64,000 nucleotides of DNA, taken from positions 1-64,000 of the forward strand of contig JADFWP010000010.1 in assembly GCA_015234115.1 (NCBI GenBank). The letters are read 5' to 3'. Of the stretch, positions 45,446 to 54,930 are shown piece after piece (the stretch's first letter is position 1; each line of letters begins with the position of its first letter). The notes under the pieces were generated by a model. It was given only the letters and a program-made list of their open reading frames with translations, was not told the DNA's origin and searched no databases. The position numbers and the translations under genes are program-made. This DNA is from Magnetococcales bacterium (GTDB lineage: Bacteria; Pseudomonadota; Magnetococcia; Magnetococcales; Magnetaquicoccaceae).

Positions 45446-46063
45446 TCACCAGATCCTGGGCGCAAAATCCAACCCATTGGCGATCCTGACGCTCTCCCCG
45501 GACTGGACAATCACAAACAATCCCTGGTTCATGGCAAACCGATCCACCTCGCTGTCAATCAGAATCCCCGCCACGGCGCCCATCACACGGGCATACCGCC
45601 CTTCCGCGTAATGTTCCCGGAACGCCTCGATTCGATGCAGATGATTCCGGACATCCTCCAGGGTCAAACGACTTTTGACCTCCACCAACAACACGGCATC
45701 GGTGTTGTCCACCTGCAGATCGATCTCCATGCGGTGGCTGCCATCGCGATTTTTCAATTTGACCCGCTGCGACACCCGATGCACCGGAATCCCACGTTCG
45801 GCAAACAGGGTCTCACAAGCCGGAGCCACGATCCCCTCGACAAATTCCCCCCACCGGCTGCCCAGATTGCCCACTTGCAGGCTGACTTCCTTGATCTTTC
45901 TATCGGTCGCTGCGCTCGACTCCCGCATCTGACGCGCCGTCTCCGCAAACAACTCCCTCAACTCGTGATCCGTTTCCCGCATCTTGCGGTCGGTCTCCTG
46001 CATCTTGCGGTCGGTCTCCAGGAATGCCTTCCAAACATCCTCCAGTGTCGCCTGCTCAGACAT
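45446..46063 (-). CDS. Coiled-coil protein with PD-(D/E)XK-like domain (DUF3782-like)
   Basis: 205 residues. The first about 70 form a coiled coil with heptads rich in TDRKM and TD repeats (MQETDRKMRETDHELREL). From about residue 85 a restriction-endonuclease-like fold follows: GEFVEGIVAPACETLFAERG, then MEIDLQVDNTDAVLLVEVKS with the D...ExK core. Relatives are widespread in cyanobacteria and magnetotactic bacteria. The DNA target is unknown, and no methyltransferase partner is next to it. It follows the unknown 679-residue gene by 26 bp. Confidence 0.7.
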   Translation of the reverse strand: MSEQATLEDVWKAFLETDRKMQETDRKMRETDHELRELFAETARQMRESSAATDRKIKEVSLQVGNLGSRWGEFVEGIVAPACETLFAERGIPVHRVSQRVKLKNRDGSHRMEIDLQVDNTDAVLLVEVKSRLTLEDVRNHLHRIEAFREHYAEGRYARVMGAVAGILIDSEVDRFAMNQGLFVIVQSGESVRIANGLDFAPRIW

Positions 46064-46089
46064 GCTCTCTCCTCCTGTCGATCATTTAT

Positions 46090-48129
46090 TCACTGCCCCA
46101 TGGTCCGCTCGGCAATGCCACGCATCAACGGCAACTCGTGCAAGGGACGCCCGCGATAAAGTTCACGAGCCAACACGGCGAAATGAAACACCAAACCCTC
46201 CAACGGACGACTCCCGCCACGCTGCTCGTGCAACCAAAAGGCGGTCCAGCCACACCGCTCGGCCCAAATCTCCCGGTTCGGTTCGCAAAACAACTCCAAA
46301 ATCCGCCGCACCAGCCGCTCCCGCCCCCGCATACGGGTGTTGGCCATGAAATCCACCACCTCCTGACTCTCCTCGAACCAGGAATCGGTGATCCGGTCCA
46401 TCTCCGGCCAGGAATCGCTGGTCTGCACGATGCGCTCGATCAATGCATCATCCGCCGCCAACTCCGCCTGCCCGGCGATCAACCGCTCCACCAACGCCCG
46501 ACCATCCAACCGCTCCGGCACCCAGTCCGTGGCCACCATGGACTCGGCCAATTGCAACAACCCCACCGCCGGAGGATGACCCGCCTCCAACCCCACGGCC
46601 AGATGATGACGAATGGCGGCATGCAGAAAATCCAACGAAACATCGAGAAAAAACTCCTGCCGCGCCACCTGACGCAAGGTCGCCGCCGCTTCGCTCCGGG
46701 GAATCACCGGCGTCAGCCAGGCATCGGCAATGCCCACACCCTGTTTCAGCAACAATCCGCCAATGCGCGCCTGCCCCGGCTTGACCCCCATGGAAAGCAA
46801 CAACGACAATGCCCCCACCCCGTCCAGACGGGAAGAACGCACCCCCTTGACCGACAACCCCTCTCCCCAGCGGGCACACTCCACCCCCTTGATCCGGGCG
46901 GCCTTGATCAACGAATCCAATATCTTGCGCTCGGCCTCGGGCAGCCAGTTGCGCATCACGATCAGACGACGCAACGCCGTCGGACTGAGCTGACGGGCAT
47001 TCCTGAGCAACCACTGCAACGCCTCGTGCCGCACCCCGGCCTCGCCATGCAACGACAGAATCACCACCGCATCCCGCATGCCCGGCAACGTGGAACAGGC
47101 AAACTCCCCGATCAAGGCCGATTGCGCCTCGGACGGCAAGGCGCGGATCATCTGGGACAAGGTTTCGCCAATGGCAAACGGATCCCCCCCATGCTCATCC
47201 ACCAGATTCTCGAACATGGCATCGATCTGACCACGGGTCGGCAACTCACCGTTCGGCGCATGCTGCATGATCTGCTGCTCGTAAATCTCCAGCAACTCCG
47301 GCGTCGGCTCCATGCCGGCCTCGGACAAGGATTCGACGATCCCGGCCAGAAACTGCGGAGACCACTCCTCTTCGGTGGCCTGCCTGACCACCATGATCTG
47401 AAACTCCCGCGCCAACTCCAACGCCCACTCGAAACGCCGCTCCATGCCGAAACGAATGGTGCGCAAGGCATGGGACAACAACATGAAACAGGCCGCGATC
47501 CGGTAATCGTCCCCTCTCTCCGGCAAGGCGAACTCCCCGGCCAGCAACTGCAACAGATCAAACACCAGAATCGGCTGCCGCTCGAAACTCTCCATGGCCT
47601 CGCGCGAAATCAACGCCGGACGCTGTTTGGCAATCTCCCGGGCGATGTGATCGGCGAAACGACGCAACTCCTCCTGGATGTCCCCATCGACCGCAGGAGA
47701 AAAAGGCACTGCGGCAGAACGGTCCGCCGCCCGCCGCCCGCCGCGCCCCTGACGCAAAAACCGCTCCTGGGCGCGGTTGACCGCCCGGATCAATACCGCG
47801 CCATTGCCAAGCTGTCCCGACTCTTGCAAAAACTCGAAAAAAGTCATCAGAATCGGCGGCATGGACAACAGACCGCTTTCGCTCAACGTTCCGCCGGCAG
47901 GCAAGGTCTCCAGACAACAGGTCTCCACCGCCCCTGCGGTCCATTTTTCCGGCATCCGCCCGTGATGATGATACATCGCGGCCACAAACTGCTCGATGAT
48001 GCGTGCGCATCCCCGCTTCTGCGTGACGGTCAACACCTCATGACGACCGCTGTCCACAAACGCCCGGATCCAGGTCTCGGTTCGTTGCCGCAAAGCCTCC
48101 CAATTCTGGTCCGCGTGCTTTTCCGCCAT
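46090..48129 (-). CDS. Unknown large helical protein, 679 residues
   Basis: I do not recognise this protein. It has no signal peptide or clear membrane helix. It is rich in Leu, Arg, Ala and Glu and is predicted mostly helical. Stretches such as ALRTIRFGMERRFEWALELA and MRDAVVILSLHGEAGVRHEA look like HEAT-type helical repeats. There is a His run YHHHGRMPEK near residue 55. No nucleotide-binding or catalytic motif is evident. Neighbour: the PD-(D/E)XK gene 26 bp downstream. Divergent from yggS by 198 bp with no strong promoter that I can see. Confidence 0.75.
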   Translation of the reverse strand: MAEKHADQNWEALRQRTETWIRAFVDSGRHEVLTVTQKRGCARIIEQFVAAMYHHHGRMPEKWTAGAVETCCLETLPAGGTLSESGLLSMPPILMTFFEFLQESGQLGNGAVLIRAVNRAQERFLRQGRGGRRAADRSAAVPFSPAVDGDIQEELRRFADHIAREIAKQRPALISREAMESFERQPILVFDLLQLLAGEFALPERGDDYRIAACFMLLSHALRTIRFGMERRFEWALELAREFQIMVVRQATEEEWSPQFLAGIVESLSEAGMEPTPELLEIYEQQIMQHAPNGELPTRGQIDAMFENLVDEHGGDPFAIGETLSQMIRALPSEAQSALIGEFACSTLPGMRDAVVILSLHGEAGVRHEALQWLLRNARQLSPTALRRLIVMRNWLPEAERKILDSLIKAARIKGVECARWGEGLSVKGVRSSRLDGVGALSLLLSMGVKPGQARIGGLLLKQGVGIADAWLTPVIPRSEAAATLRQVARQEFFLDVSLDFLHAAIRHHLAVGLEAGHPPAVGLLQLAESMVATDWVPERLDGRALVERLIAGQAELAADDALIERIVQTSDSWPEMDRITDSWFEESQEVVDFMANTRMRGRERLVRRILELFCEPNREIWAERCGWTAFWLHEQRGGSRPLEGLVFHFAVLARELYRGRPLHELPLMRGIAERTMGQ

Positions 48130-48327
48130 GTCGGGGATTCATCCTTACAGAAGTCATACCTGATGCGCATCGATCCGAACGTCCGGCCACATGATCGGGA
48201 AAGAACGGACAGGGACGCGAAAATTGCTTGCTTATCACCGTTGAGCCAGACAAAATATTGACATTTTCTTGAGCGATCCGTCAATCCACTCTGCTACCAA
48301 CCGGGACGATCCACCCAAAAACCGCCC

Positions 48328-49014
48328 ATGAGCCATCCTGCCACCAACCTGCATATGATCCAGAGCCGCATCGCCGCCGCCTGCGCGCGCGCAGGCCGCG
48401 ATCCGTCGCAAGTCCGCCTGGTGGTGGTCTCCAAGACCCGCACCCCCGAGGAAATCACTGCGGTCGCAAGCGGTGGCCAAACGCTCTTCGCCGAAAACCG
48501 CGTCCAGGAGGCGCGGGACAAAATCCCGCAATTGCGCGCGCCAGGACTCGAATGGCATCTGATCGGCCCCCTGCAACGCAACAAGGTCAAAGCCGCACTG
48601 GAAATTTTCGACCGGATCCACAGCGTGGACTCTCTGGAGTTGGCCGAGGAGATCTCGAAACGGGCCGAACGCATCCGCCCGTTCCCGGTATTGATGCAAA
48701 TCAACGTAGGCCGGGAACCCCAGAAATCCGGCGTCCTCCCGGAACAGGCCCTGCCCCTGGCCCAGGCCATGGCCACCCTGCCCGGCATCGTCTTGCAGGG
48801 GGTGATGACCATCCCCCCCCAAAGCCTGGATCCCGAAGCGGCCCGCCCCTGGTTCCAGGCTCTGGCCCGACTGCGCGCCACCATCGCCGCTGCCGCGATC
48901 CCCGGCGTGCAGATGCGGGAACTCTCCATGGGCATGAGTCACGACTACGAAATCGCCGTGGAAGAGGGCGCCACCCTGGTGCGCATCGGCAGTGCCGTGT
49001 TCGAACGCTCATGA
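48328..49014 (+). CDS. yggS: YggS-family PLP-binding protein
   Basis: 228 residues. Alanine racemase-like TIM barrel with the PLP lysine in LVVVSKTRTPEEI (about residue 36), GGQTLFAENRVQEARDK, WHLIGPLQRNKVK, LMQINVGREPQKSGV and MRELSMGMSHDYEIAVEEGA. PLP homeostasis protein (PLPBP), not an amino acid racemase. First gene of an operon in which every join to the TPR-SPOR and proC genes is a 4-bp overlap. Confidence 0.95.
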   Translation: MSHPATNLHMIQSRIAAACARAGRDPSQVRLVVVSKTRTPEEITAVASGGQTLFAENRVQEARDKIPQLRAPGLEWHLIGPLQRNKVKAALEIFDRIHSVDSLELAEEISKRAERIRPFPVLMQINVGREPQKSGVLPEQALPLAQAMATLPGIVLQGVMTIPPQSLDPEAARPWFQALARLRATIAAAAIPGVQMRELSMGMSHDYEIAVEEGATLVRIGSAVFERS

Positions 49015-51161
49015 AACCCTATCCCCTTGCGGATCCTTTGCCGATGTCCGATGCCAACCTCCGCCCCGCGCGCTCCGCCTTCCGGATCCTCCGTCTGATC
49101 GCCGGCCTCTGGCTGCTGTGGCTTCCGGCACCCCTCCCGGCAGCGGAAACCAACCTCGAAGAGACCCTGAAATCGGCCACCGAAGCCCTGGCCCGCGATG
49201 CCCTGGAAGAGTCCGAACGACTCCATGGCCAGGTGATCAACGCCTCGGAAGCGACCCGGCTGCAACGGGCTGCCGCCTTCGGAGGCCGCTGCGCCAGCCG
49301 CTACAAACAGGCCCTGAGCCGCAACAATCCGGCCCTGATCCCCCAGGCCATCGACGATTGCGACCGGGCGCTGGAATTGAAATCCGATCTGCAACAAGCC
49401 TATCGCATCCGGGGCGTGGCCCTGTTGAGCGCCGGACATCCCGACCGGGCGAGCGAGGATCTCAGCGTGGCCGTGGCCCTGAATCCGGAAGATCACCTGG
49501 CCTACCAGAACCGCGCCCTGGCCCTGGCCAAACTGGGCCGCAGCCGCGAAGCCATGACCGAACTCGATGTGGCCATCCGTCTCAAACCCGACAACCCCTG
49601 GAGCTACTACAACCGGGGACGGCTGCGCATGGCCCAGGGAGAGTACGAAAACGCCATCGACGACTTCATCGCCTTTGTCCGCTTCAAACGCGACCACGAA
49701 GAGGTCTATCGCCTGCGGGGACAAAGCCGGTTGTGGATCGGACAACTGCAAGCGGCACTCGGGGATTTCCACGAAGCGTTGCGGCTGCGCCCGACTCCAA
49801 ACCCGGAAGCCCTGCAAGGACGCGGCACCGCCTATTTCCTGCTGGGACGACTCAATGAAGCCGAACAGGATCTCTCCCAGGCGGTCCAGCAGCAACCCGC
49901 CCAGGTGGAGAGCCGTCTGTGGCTTTTCCTGACCCGCCAACGCCTCGGCAAGCCCGGCCAGGAACTGTTGACCGATCCCGCCCTCAAGAAAGATCCCGGT
50001 CACTGGCCAGGGGCACTGGTGGCCATGATGCGCGGCGAAATTCCGGCAGAAAAAGGACTGGAGGTGGCCCGCGCAAGCGAAGATCCAGCCGAACGACGCC
50101 TGCGGGAAAACCTGACCCTGCTGCTGCTGGCCCATCAGGCGCGCAACGCCGGCCAGAAAGAGGAATCCACCCGCTGGCTGGAAACGATCCAGGCCGGTCA
50201 GGAGCGCGAAGCCCCCTTCCACCGCATTGCCCGCCAGACCTTGCAACGCGCCCCGCTGGCCATGACCGAAGAGTCCCTGCCGACACCCGCTGCGGCAGCA
50301 GCACCCGCGACGGCACCCGCTCCGACGGCGACACCCGCTCCCGCGATCGCATCCGCTCCGACGGCAGCACCCGCTCACGCGACGGCATCCGCTCCGGTCG
50401 TGACCCGCTCCTCCGACACGCTGCCGACACCGCTGCGTGCCGCCCCCTCCTCGCCCCGCCTGGAGACCAGGGAGCTACAAACACCCCGTGTCCTCACGCC
50501 AGCCGAACTGGAGGCCATCCTCCACCCCACACCCGCCGCACCCCGTGGGGACGAGGCAGGCGCACCTGCCGCCACGAAATCGCTCCGCGAACCGCGCGCC
50601 AAACCACGCTCCGAACCTGCCAAGGATAAAGAGAACGATCAGACGGCTGTGACCCGTTCCGCAGAAGAAGAGGCACCCGTGTCGGCCAAGAGCAAACCCG
50701 CGCCACGTCCAACCAAAACCGCCGCCACGCCCACTCCGGCAGCCCAGGCCGCACCCACGACGCCCGCACCGGCAGCCACGGCTCCGGCAACGCCCACTCC
50801 GGCAGCCCAGGCCGCGCCCACGACGCCCGCACCGGCAGCCACGGCTCCGGCAACGGCGTCTGCCGGCAAGCCGGGCACCACGGCAGCGACGCCCGCCGTC
50901 AAACCCGCCGCCGCATCTGCCGGCAAGGGAGGCTATTTCTTCAAGGCAGGCTCCTACGCCAACACCGGCTATGCCAACGCCGCCCTGACCGACTACCTCA
51001 AGCTGGGTCTGCCCGCCTACCTGGAACAGGGCAAGGTTCAGGATAAAACCGTCTACCGCGTGCTGATCGGTCCCTTCGACGACCCGGCCCACGCCGAAGA
51101 GGCCAGAACGCAAATCCGCACTCTGCCCAACCAGAATCCCGGAGAGATCACCAAACGATGA
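49011..51161 (+). CDS. TPR protein with Ala/Pro-rich linker and SPOR domain
   Basis: 716 residues; the start at 49011 overlaps the yggS stop (ATGA), though ATG 49044 is possible. Signal/anchor at about residues 25-43 (LIAGLWLLWLPAPLPAAE). Six or so TPRs follow (AYRIRGVALLSAGHPDRASE). Residues about 420-630 are low complexity, rich in Ala, Pro and Thr, with a tandem repeat. The C-terminal SPOR domain (GGYFFKAGSYANTGYANAAL, VYRVLIGPFDDPAHAEE) binds denuded septal peptidoglycan. It probably works at the division site or periplasmic peptidoglycan. It interrupts the common yggS-proC pairing. Confidence 0.82.
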   Translation: MKPYPLADPLPMSDANLRPARSAFRILRLIAGLWLLWLPAPLPAAETNLEETLKSATEALARDALEESERLHGQVINASEATRLQRAAAFGGRCASRYKQALSRNNPALIPQAIDDCDRALELKSDLQQAYRIRGVALLSAGHPDRASEDLSVAVALNPEDHLAYQNRALALAKLGRSREAMTELDVAIRLKPDNPWSYYNRGRLRMAQGEYENAIDDFIAFVRFKRDHEEVYRLRGQSRLWIGQLQAALGDFHEALRLRPTPNPEALQGRGTAYFLLGRLNEAEQDLSQAVQQQPAQVESRLWLFLTRQRLGKPGQELLTDPALKKDPGHWPGALVAMMRGEIPAEKGLEVARASEDPAERRLRENLTLLLLAHQARNAGQKEESTRWLETIQAGQEREAPFHRIARQTLQRAPLAMTEESLPTPAAAAAPATAPAPTATPAPAIASAPTAAPAHATASAPVVTRSSDTLPTPLRAAPSSPRLETRELQTPRVLTPAELEAILHPTPAAPRGDEAGAPAATKSLREPRAKPRSEPAKDKENDQTAVTRSAEEEAPVSAKSKPAPRPTKTAATPTPAAQAAPTTPAPAATAPATPTPAAQAAPTTPAPAATAPATASAGKPGTTAATPAVKPAAASAGKGGYFFKAGSYANTGYANAALTDYLKLGLPAYLEQGKVQDKTVYRVLIGPFDDPAHAEEARTQIRTLPNQNPGEITKR
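50727..50852 (+). repeat. 63-bp tandem repeat, two copies, in the TPR-SPOR gene
   Basis: The unit beginning ACGCCCACTCCGGCAGCCCA occurs at 50727 and again at 50790, differing by about one base. It encodes 21 residues of the Ala/Pro/Thr linker, so copy-number change would keep the frame. A second Ala/Pro/Thr tract lies at about 50280-50400 with ACCCGCTCCGACGGC-type words. Confidence 0.85.
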
Positions 51162-52003
51162 ACGAGCACCCCCTGCCAACCCTGCATGCCTGCGCCATCA
51201 CCTTTCTTGGGGGCGGCGCCATGGCCTCGGCCCTGATCCATGGTCTGACCCGCGCCGGAGTCGCGCCGGATCGCCTGTGCGCGGCGGATCCTTCCGAATC
51301 CCAACGCCGTCAACTCACCGAACGCTACGCCATCCGGGTCTCGGCCTCGAACATCGAGGCGGTTCAGGGCGCGGACGTGGTGGTGGTGGCGGTCAAGCCC
51401 GGCGTGGTCGCCACGGTACTCGACGAAATTTCTCCCGCGCTCAAACCCGGTGCGCTGATCCTCTCGATCGCTGCCGGCATCACTCTGGCCACTCTGGCGG
51501 CCCGACTGCCCGGCGGACAACCCCTGGTGCGGGTGATGCCCAATACCCCGGCTCTGGTCGGCGCCGGCATTTCGGCGATTCTTCCCTCTCCCACCACCCC
51601 GCCCGGACAACGCCTGCTGGCCCGCCAGATCATGGAAGCGGTCGGCCTGGTGGAGGGAATCGATCAGGAGGCGTTGATGGATGGCGTGACCGCCCTTTCC
51701 GGCTCCGGTCCGGCCTATGTCTATCTGATCGCCGAGGCGCTCTCGGATGGCGGCGTGGCCAGTGGTCTGCCCCGCGCCCTGGCCGATCGTCTGGCGATCC
51801 GCACCCTGCTGGGCGCGGCCAAACTGCTGGAAGAGACCGGTCTGCATCCGGGCGTGTTGAAAAATCAGGTCACCTCACCCGGAGGCACCACCATCGCCGG
51901 TCTGGAGGCCCTGGAAAAAGGTGGCGTGCGCGCCGCGATGATGGCAGCGGTCCAGGCCGCCTGTCACCGCTCCAGAGAACTGGGCGCTCCAAAGAAGTCT
52001 TGA
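51158..52003 (+). CDS. proC: Pyrroline-5-carboxylate reductase
   Basis: 281 residues. ITFLGGGAMASALIHGL is the NADPH-binding loop, VVVAVKPGVV the Rossmann strand, VMPNTPALVGAGIS and ALSGSGPAYVYLIAEAL the substrate-binding blocks, and TSPGGTTIAGLEALE the C-terminal signature. Last step of proline synthesis. It overlaps the TPR-SPOR stop by 4 bp and is 37 bp before the yggT-like gene. Confidence 0.96.
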   Translation: MNEHPLPTLHACAITFLGGGAMASALIHGLTRAGVAPDRLCAADPSESQRRQLTERYAIRVSASNIEAVQGADVVVVAVKPGVVATVLDEISPALKPGALILSIAAGITLATLAARLPGGQPLVRVMPNTPALVGAGISAILPSPTTPPGQRLLARQIMEAVGLVEGIDQEALMDGVTALSGSGPAYVYLIAEALSDGGVASGLPRALADRLAIRTLLGAAKLLEETGLHPGVLKNQVTSPGGTTIAGLEALEKGGVRAAMMAAVQAACHRSRELGAPKKS

Positions 52004-52040
52004 TCCGCACCTTGACCTTGCCAAAGGAGATTGAACGATC

Positions 52041-52655
52041 ATGGGCATCACGGGTTCCATCGGCACCCTGTTGAATCTGTTTCTGGAGATCTACTCCTGG
52101 ATGATCCTGGCGCGCCTGCTGCTTTCCTGGATCAATCCCGACCCGTTTCATCCGATTGTCCAATTCCTGGTCCAGACCACGAATCCGGTGCTGGAACCGT
52201 TCCGACGCCTGATCCCGCCGCTGGGAGGCATGGACTTCTCGCCGATCTTCGCGCTCATGGCGGTCCATTTTGTCCAACGGCTGCTGGTGACGCTGCTGGT
52301 CGGAGGCATGGGAGGAGGCGCCATCACCGGATTGCTGGCCGAACTGCTGGGACTGGTCCATCTGCTGTTGACCCTGTACCTGCTGTTGCTGCTGGCGAGA
52401 GGGGGCTATCACGTCTACTCCTGGCACACCTTCCGCCAGGGCAAACCACCCGCCATCGACCTGCGCAAGCCATTGGTCCGTTTCATTTTCCAGGCCACGG
52501 AACCAGTGATCCGGCCATTCCGCTACCGGGTGCCCACCTTTTCCGGACTCGACATCACCCCGCTGGTGGCTGCGGTGATCTTGCTGTTCGGACTCTTTCT
52601 GCTACAGGAAGGGATGGCAGGGATGGCCGGAGGCCACATGCTGCTGCCGCACTGA
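52041..52655 (+). CDS. yggT: YggT-family membrane protein
   Basis: 204 residues with two YGGT repeats, each with a pair of transmembrane helices: SWMILARLLLSWINPDPFHP then NPVLEPFRRLIPPLGGMDFS, and later FQATEPVIRPFRYRVPTFSG and LDITPLVAAVILLFGLFLLQ. Function is little known (osmotic or division roles are suggested). Standard neighbour of proC and yggU. Confidence 0.9.
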   Translation: MGITGSIGTLLNLFLEIYSWMILARLLLSWINPDPFHPIVQFLVQTTNPVLEPFRRLIPPLGGMDFSPIFALMAVHFVQRLLVTLLVGGMGGGAITGLLAELLGLVHLLLTLYLLLLLARGGYHVYSWHTFRQGKPPAIDLRKPLVRFIFQATEPVIRPFRYRVPTFSGLDITPLVAAVILLFGLFLLQEGMAGMAGGHMLLPH

Positions 52656-52669
52656 CCGGATAACCGCTC

Positions 52670-52978
52670 ATGGAACATCCGGCGTGGCTGCGTTGGGACG
52701 GAACCGACCTGATTCTCACCGTGCGGGTGCAACCCCGCGCCTCCCGGGAACGGGTGCTGGGCGTGCAGGAAGACGCCTTGCGGATCGCCCTGACCGCTCC
52801 CCCGGTGGAAGGCGCCGCCAATGAGGCCTTGTCACGGCTGCTGGCCAAAGAGTTGGAGGTGGCGACCGGTCGGGTACGGATCGTTCAGGGAGAACAGGCG
52901 CGCAACAAGGTGGTGCGGATTGCGGGAGCGGATCAGGCCAAGGTGACGGCATGGAGGCAACGGGTGGGTGAGCGGTGA
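52670..52978 (+). CDS. yggU: DUF167 (YggU) family protein
   Basis: 102 residues. DUF167 motif LTVRVQPRASRERVLGVQED, then LRIALTAPPVEGAANEAL and the KVVRIAGAD-type closing strand. Small protein of unknown role. Last gene of the yggS-proC-yggT-yggU run; convergent with trxA, 46 bp apart. Confidence 0.92.
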   Translation: MEHPAWLRWDGTDLILTVRVQPRASRERVLGVQEDALRIALTAPPVEGAANEALSRLLAKELEVATGRVRIVQGEQARNKVVRIAGADQAKVTAWRQRVGER

Positions 52979-53024
52979 TTTACCGACCATCAACCGACCC
53001 ACCCGCTGGACAGGAAAGATGAAA

Positions 53025-53351
53025 TTACAGCGACTCTTCGACCCAGGAGAAGAGTTTGGATTTGGGCATGGCGCCGATCTTGGTGGCATGGATCTGACCA
53101 TCCTTGAAGATCATCAGGGTGGGGATGCCACGCACGCCATAGCGGCCAGGGGTGTTGGGATTGTGATCGATGTTGAGTTTGGCAACGGTCATGCGGCCTT
53201 TGTACTCGGTGGCCAGTTCATCCAGGAAGGGGGCGATCTGTTTGCACGGCCCGCACCAGTCTGCCCAGAAATCCACCAGAATGGGCATATTGGCTTGCAA
53301 GACGTCGCGATCGAAAGCGGCGTCGGAAGTTTGCAGAATATTCTCGCTCAT
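53025..53351 (-). CDS. trxA: Thioredoxin
   Basis: 108 residues from the ATG at 53351. The active site WCGPC is in ILVDFWADWCGPCKQIAPF (residues 24-42), and the cis-proline is in VRGIPTLMIFKDGQ. Cytoplasmic disulfide reductant for ribonucleotide reductase and others. The longer frame to 53423 has no support. Confidence 0.97.
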   Translation of the reverse strand: MSENILQTSDAAFDRDVLQANMPILVDFWADWCGPCKQIAPFLDELATEYKGRMTVAKLNIDHNPNTPGRYGVRGIPTLMIFKDGQIHATKIGAMPKSKLFSWVEESL

Positions 53352-53526
53352 GCGCGGATGGCTCCTCAAGATCGTTGTCAGGATAAAAAAATTCCGGGGC
53401 GCACCAGGGGATTCCCCTCCCACGCGATGCGCTTGCCGGAAGACGCGCTATAGCCTAAAACCCAACCGTCCAAAAGTCAACCACCTCTGACCGATCTGCA
53501 AGATGATGCCCCCCTTGCGATCCCCT

Positions 53527-53555
53527 TTGACAAAACGTCCGAATCGCCGTATGCT
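53527..53555 (+). promoter_or_regulatory. Promoter of tRNA-Arg
   Basis: TTGACA at 53527-53532 and TATGCT at 53550-53555 are separated by 17 bases, 29 bp before the tRNA. It is a near-consensus sigma70 promoter. Confidence 0.75.
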
Positions 53556-53584
53556 TGCTTTTCTTCGTCAGACTCTCCCCCCAT

Positions 53585-53661
53585 GCGCGGTTAGCTCAGC
53601 TGGATAGAGCGTTGGCCTCCGAAGCCAAAGGTCGTTGGTTCGAATCCAATACCGCGTACCA
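53585..53661 (+). tRNA. tRNA-Arg (anticodon CCG)
   Basis: 77 bases with encoded CCA. Acceptor stem GCGCGGT/ACCGCGT with a G-U closing pair. The anticodon stem TTGGC/GCCAA encloses CTCCGAA, giving CCG, which reads CGG. The T-arm is GTTGGTTCGAATCCAAT. No intron or disruption is seen. Confidence 0.97.
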
Positions 53662-54266
53662 TAAAATCAAGCTGTTAAAAATCGTCTTGAGCGGGTTGGT
53701 TTTGTTCCAGCAAGCAGCCAGTAAATCAGTTGAAAAAAACAGCCTCAATGGCCAATTCCCTGACATGGCGGGCAATTGAGCCAAAGGCGGGTTGCGCGAT
53801 CCGTTCTCAACCAAGCTAGAACACCGCCCCCCCCATTCATCCTGATGCCATGGCCTGTTGAGCTTGTCCCACGGCATGACTGGTGACGGTCATATGAAGA
53901 ACGCCTTTCCCTTGTCCCTATGCGCGACTGTGACGCACCGGAAACGATCCTCGCTATTCCCCCCTTTCAGAATCGCTTCAATGCGCTCATAGAGCGTTGT
54001 GCGAGCAAAGGAACGGTTTTTCTGTGTAAAGGTTTGGTATTTCACTATTCGAGATTATAGTAATTAGTTTTTTGATATTGAATTGAACTTCGATTCTTTT
54101 AATAATAAAAATCAAACACCTGGGCATCTTCTGGAAAGTACCGGGTATTCTCGAATGGGGATGCAAAGGGGCATCGCATCGATTCCGGTGGATTTCCTTG
54201 GACGATCCCGGACCAGATAGGATAAGATAGGCAAACGTCACACTCTGCGAACAAAGAGAGGCCACA
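53662..54266. other. Gene-poor 600-bp stretch after tRNA-Arg
   Basis: No convincing gene. A 51-residue leftward frame at 53890-54045 (GTG start; KYQTFTQKNRSFARTTLYER then IEAILKGGNSEDRFRCVTVA) reads like protein and may be the tail of a lost gene. AT content rises at 54040-54110. Integration beside the tRNA followed by decay would explain the stretch, but no 3'-tRNA duplicate is visible. Confidence 0.35.
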
Positions 54267-54719
54267 GTGAGTACCGCTGCTGTCCTGATTGACACCCAGG
54301 CCTTTGTAAAGGAACTGGAATCGGTTGGAATTCCTCCTGCCCATGCCGAGGCTCAGGTCAAGGTTCTGGCCACGGCCATGAAACAGATCGATGCCCGCGT
54401 GGACGATCTCGCAGCCAAACACGACAAGCAGACCGAAGCAAAATTCGACACCCTGGCAGACCGCAATGATCAGCAGGTAAAAGGCCGTTTGGATGGATTG
54501 GCGACAAAACAGGAATTGGCCATGGTGGAAGCCAACCTGAAACGCGACATCAAGGAACTGGAACTCCGCATGACGATCAAGATGGGTGGCATGATCCTCG
54601 GGGGAATCGGCCTCCTCTTCGGTCTCATGCGAGCTTGGCCGCTCCCGGTTCAGTATGTCCCGCCAGCCGGACAGGAGATGCGTCAGCCTGCTGCCCCTCC
54701 ACCGACTCCGGCCCATTGA
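54267..54719 (+). CDS. DUF1640-like coiled-coil membrane protein, copy 1
   Basis: 150 residues from GTG 54267 with GAGAGG upstream. Conserved N-terminal segment AFVKELESVGIPPAHAEAQ, a coiled coil (about residues 35-105), one transmembrane helix (about 110-128, MGGMILGGIGLLFGLMRA) and a Pro-rich tail ending PTPAH. It resembles the CCDC90/DUF1640 family, whose eukaryotic members regulate mitochondrial transporters; the bacterial role is unknown. Three paralogues lie within 8.5 kb. Confidence 0.75.
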   Translation: MSTAAVLIDTQAFVKELESVGIPPAHAEAQVKVLATAMKQIDARVDDLAAKHDKQTEAKFDTLADRNDQQVKGRLDGLATKQELAMVEANLKRDIKELELRMTIKMGGMILGGIGLLFGLMRAWPLPVQYVPPAGQEMRQPAAPPPTPAH

Positions 54720-54930
54720 CCCACTCCCCCCCCAAAAAACACCATCACAAATGCCCATGCCGCTTGATGCGTGGTCGCTGATCCGGCCCGAGGAGAATGC
54801 CCGACAGACGCCTCTGGCGCGGTTTTGCTGAAGGCGCGTTTTGGCAACCTGCCAAGCCTTGTGCTACCGCGTTGGATGGCTTGGGCGGCACAAGGGGGAC
54901 AGGGATGGAGAGAACTTTAGATCAGTCCGT

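Noticed and set aside
53890-54045. Small leftward gene of 51 codons
   Set aside because: The sequence reads protein-like, but a GTG start without ribosome site and no recognised family make it more likely a fragment or chance.
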